DNA of 37,347 nucleotides from a virus. The stretch lies in IMG/VR virus record IMGVR_UViG_3300036806_000303, positions 1 through 37,347 of that record, one strand, 5' to 3'. The stretch's first letter is position 1, and each line of letters begins with the position of its first letter. Positions 36,219 through 37,347 of this stretch are shown here, piece after piece. The position numbers were made by a program, and so were the translations under genes. Under the pieces are notes generated by a model, which ran no database searches, was not told the DNA's origin, and saw only the letters and a list, made by a program, of their open reading frames with translations.

Positions 36219-36226
36219 CGATAGGC
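36219..36226 (+). promoter_or_regulatory. SAS-like start element, plus strand (Ntn hydrolase)
   Basis: CGATAGGC in GGCCGATAGGCCGCGCC, ending 6 nt before the GTG at 36233. GGCC-GATA-GGCC can form a hairpin. Confidence 0.85.
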
Positions 36227-36232
36227 CGCGCC

Positions 36233-36778
36233 GTGACCTGCATCGTCGGCGTCAAGACCAAGGGAGGCGTCCTGCTCGGCGGAGACAGCCTCGGCTCCGA
36301 CGGATCCAGCGGCATGAGCTACCAGGCGCCGAAGGTGTTTCGGCTCACCCGCCAGGTCGCCGCCGGCATGTGCGGCAGCTTCCGGATGGGCCAGCTCCTA
36401 CAGCATCACGTCGTCGCCGGCGACGTCGGCGGAGACGAGCTGAAGTGGGCGATCACGAACTTCGTCCCCGCGATCCGCGACGTCTTCTCAGAACACGGCT
36501 ACGCGCACATCAAAGACAACGAGGAGACCGGTGGCACCTTCCTCCTCGCCGTCCGCGACCGCCTATTCAAGGTCCAAGACGACTACTCGGTGCTCGAGTC
36601 GCGCAAGCCGTACGACTCCTGCGGCTCCGGCGAAGACTTCGCGCTCGGCGCCATGCACGCCCTCTGGAAGAACGATCTCCGCCAGCCGCGGAAATACCTG
36701 ACCGCCGCCCTGGACGCCGCCTCCGAATTCGCGGTCGGCGTCGCCGCCCCATACCACTTCACCCAGACCATCCGATGA
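36233..36778 (+). CDS. Proteasome beta/HslV-like Ntn hydrolase
   Basis: 181 residues, GTG start set by the element 6 nt upstream (this places Thr directly after Met). After Met removal Thr1 would be the nucleophile (MTCIVGVKTKGGVLLGGDSL). Asp17 (GGDS) and Lys33 (YQAPKVFRL) fall at exactly the numbers of the proteasome and HslV active site. The later CGSGEDFALGAMHAL matches the 'GSG..yALgA..al' helix of HslV and beta subunits. No propeptide and no ATPase partner lie in the window. A peptidase role in virion maturation or host-protein turnover is inferred. It is the first plus-strand gene beside the terminase. Confidence 0.8.
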   Translation: MTCIVGVKTKGGVLLGGDSLGSDGSSGMSYQAPKVFRLTRQVAAGMCGSFRMGQLLQHHVVAGDVGGDELKWAITNFVPAIRDVFSEHGYAHIKDNEETGGTFLLAVRDRLFKVQDDYSVLESRKPYDSCGSGEDFALGAMHALWKNDLRQPRKYLTAALDAASEFAVGVAAPYHFTQTIR

Positions 36779-36826
36779 ATCTATTTCTAGCTCTTAGATC
36801 TAAAGATCAAAGATCGTAGAAGCAGT

Positions 36827-36845
36827 AGGACCGGTGGAAACGTGG
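36827..36845. repeat. Iteron copy 1
   Basis: AGGACCGGTGGAAACGTGG. The other copy, at 36902-36920, differs at one base. Confidence 0.6.
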
Positions 36846-36847
36846 GC

Positions 36848-36886
36848 GGACTCCGAACTGCCTGCACCTGACGGACTCCGAACCGC
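36848..36886. repeat. GGACTCCGAAC(T/C)GC direct repeats
   Basis: Copies at 36848-36861 and 36873-36886, 25 bp apart, lying between the two 19-mer iterons. Confidence 0.55.
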
Positions 36887-36901
36887 AGCCCGTCTGTGGA
36901 C

Positions 36902-36920
36902 AGGACCGGTGGAAAAGTGG
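36902..36920. repeat. Iteron copy 2
   Basis: AGGACCGGTGGAAAAGTGG, 75 bp from copy 1. It directly follows a DnaA-box-like TGTGGACAG. Confidence 0.6.
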
Positions 36921-36984
36921 AGAACCTCGGACGCCCGCTCAACGCGGTGGATAACCCTCAACTCGTCCACGAGCCTTCAACAGG

Positions 36985-37004
36985 CTATTCACCACTATTC
37001 ACCA
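36985..37004. repeat. Tandem 10-mer CTATTCACCA x2
   Basis: Two exact adjacent copies, overlapping the stop codon of the right-edge gene. Confidence 0.6.
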
Positions 37005-37347
37005 GCCCGCGTTGATCTCTCGCCGCTCGCCGTCGAGCGGGCCGACGCCGAGCCGTTCCCGGTCGTCGTCTCCCATCGCGAACCGCTCGATCGACTCGCG
37101 GCCGTCCGCGACATAGGCGTTGCCGCCCGCCTGGCAATCCCAGCCGGTGTAGTCGCAGCCGGCCGCGAGGAAGAACCAGCGGCCATCGACGAGCTGGCCG
37201 CCGATCAACCAGTTCGGACCGTCCCTCTCGCCCTCCGCGTGCCAGACGATCGACGCGACGTCGTCGCGGCTGATCGCGTCCTGGTCGACGTCGGCGCCGG
37301 GCGGAACCCGCTGCGGCTGACGCGCATACAAGAACGCCTGCTCCCAG
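36999..37347 (-). CDS. Hypothetical phage protein (N-terminus beyond the right edge)
   Basis: The frame is open to the edge, giving at least 116 residues. It has SIVWHAEGERDGPNWLIGGQ, then LVDGRWFFLAAGCDYTGWDC and QAGGNAYVADGRESIERFAM. The 'W.L.GqL.DGrWFfl.AGCDYTGWDC.a' pattern recurs in small phage and actinobacterial proteins of unknown function. A TTG exists at 37331, but the reading continues upstream (WEQAFLYARQ), so a start outside the window is more likely. It is transcribed toward the origin-like tract. Confidence 0.6.
   Translation of the reverse strand, partial: WEQAFLYARQPQRVPPGADVDQDAISRDDVASIVWHAEGERDGPNWLIGGQLVDGRWFFLAAGCDYTGWDCQAGGNAYVADGRESIERFAMGDDDRERLGVGPLDGERREINAGW

Larger units (their letters stand above)
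36781..37004. other. Origin-like non-coding tract with repeats
   Basis: 220-bp gap. It starts AT-rich with three AGATC repeats (36796-36815), then has two near-identical 19-mers (AGGACCGGTGGAAACGTGG and its one-mismatch copy), two GGACTCCGAAC(T/C)GC repeats, two DnaA-box-like sequences (TGTGGACAG at 36895, GTGGATAAC at 36947) and a tandem CTATTCACCA pair. The lower G+C and iterons suggest a replication origin or a large control region. No function was shown. Confidence 0.45.

Noticed and set aside
1-37347. Circular closure of the window
   Set aside because: Joining the right end to the left end does not give a sensible continuation of the lysin (it reads TGSRRSCMR), so the window is a piece of a longer sequence.
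1-37347. Integrase, attachment site or lysogeny module
   Set aside because: No recombinase was found. The operator cassette alone is not enough to call the phage temperate.

Overview
The window is a stretch of a high-G+C tailed-phage genome (or an intact prophage) with the long non-contractile-tail (siphovirus) gene set. It contains terminase, HK97-type portal, prohead protease and major capsid protein, head-tail connectors, a tail tube protein, tail assembly chaperones, a 2217-residue tape measure protein, and distal tail and fibre genes. G/C is strongly preferred at third codon positions, and the body plan resembles phages of high-G+C Gram-positive (actinobacterial) hosts. The host itself cannot be read from the sequence. 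No integrase, DNA polymerase or other replication enzyme lies in the window. Both edges cut through genes, so the window is part of a longer sequence.

Layout, read right to left because almost everything is on the minus strand: a partial hypothetical gene; an origin-like non-coding tract (36781-37004); a divergent pair made of a proteasome/HslV-like Ntn hydrolase (+) and the terminase small subunit (-); terminase large subunit; a gene-free segment with 22-bp direct repeats; tRNA-Asn; two small genes; an HNH nuclease; portal; a degenerate tRNA; a small gene coupled to a LuxR-type HTH gene; prohead protease with a long C-terminal extension; major capsid protein flanked by two hairpins; a small membrane protein; a zinc-finger protein; tRNA-Ser(GCU); connector genes; tail tube; a lone plus-strand gene; tail assembly chaperones whose reading frames are offset by +1; tape measure; Dit-like and Gp37-like tail genes; small virion proteins and paralogues; a LamG-like protein; a repeat protein; an 829-residue Cys-rich protein. 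Then come a plus-strand repeat fibre gene, a Cys-rich protein, tRNA-Arg(GCG), a frameshifted plus-strand gene, two virion-type genes, a candidate holin, a regulatory cassette with paired operators, and a secreted endolysin cut by the left edge.

The most striking feature is a repeated translation-start element. The 8-mer CGATAGGC, usually inside GGCCGATAGGCGGC, occurs 21 times, always on the strand of the adjacent gene. In 19 cases it ends 6 to 9 nt before an ATG or GTG start, in the Shine-Dalgarno position, at the head of a translational unit. Genes inside a unit instead have overlapping stop/start codons. This closely parallels the 'start-associated sequences' of Cluster K mycobacteriophages (GGGATAGGAGCCC), but with a different core.

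Other points of interest are two identical operators placed on a sigma70-type promoter, a phage Ntn hydrolase that keeps the proteasome T1/D17/K33 triad, a fibre made of about 28 repeats of 18 residues, an unusual tRNA-Arg(GCG), and hairpins on both sides of the capsid gene.
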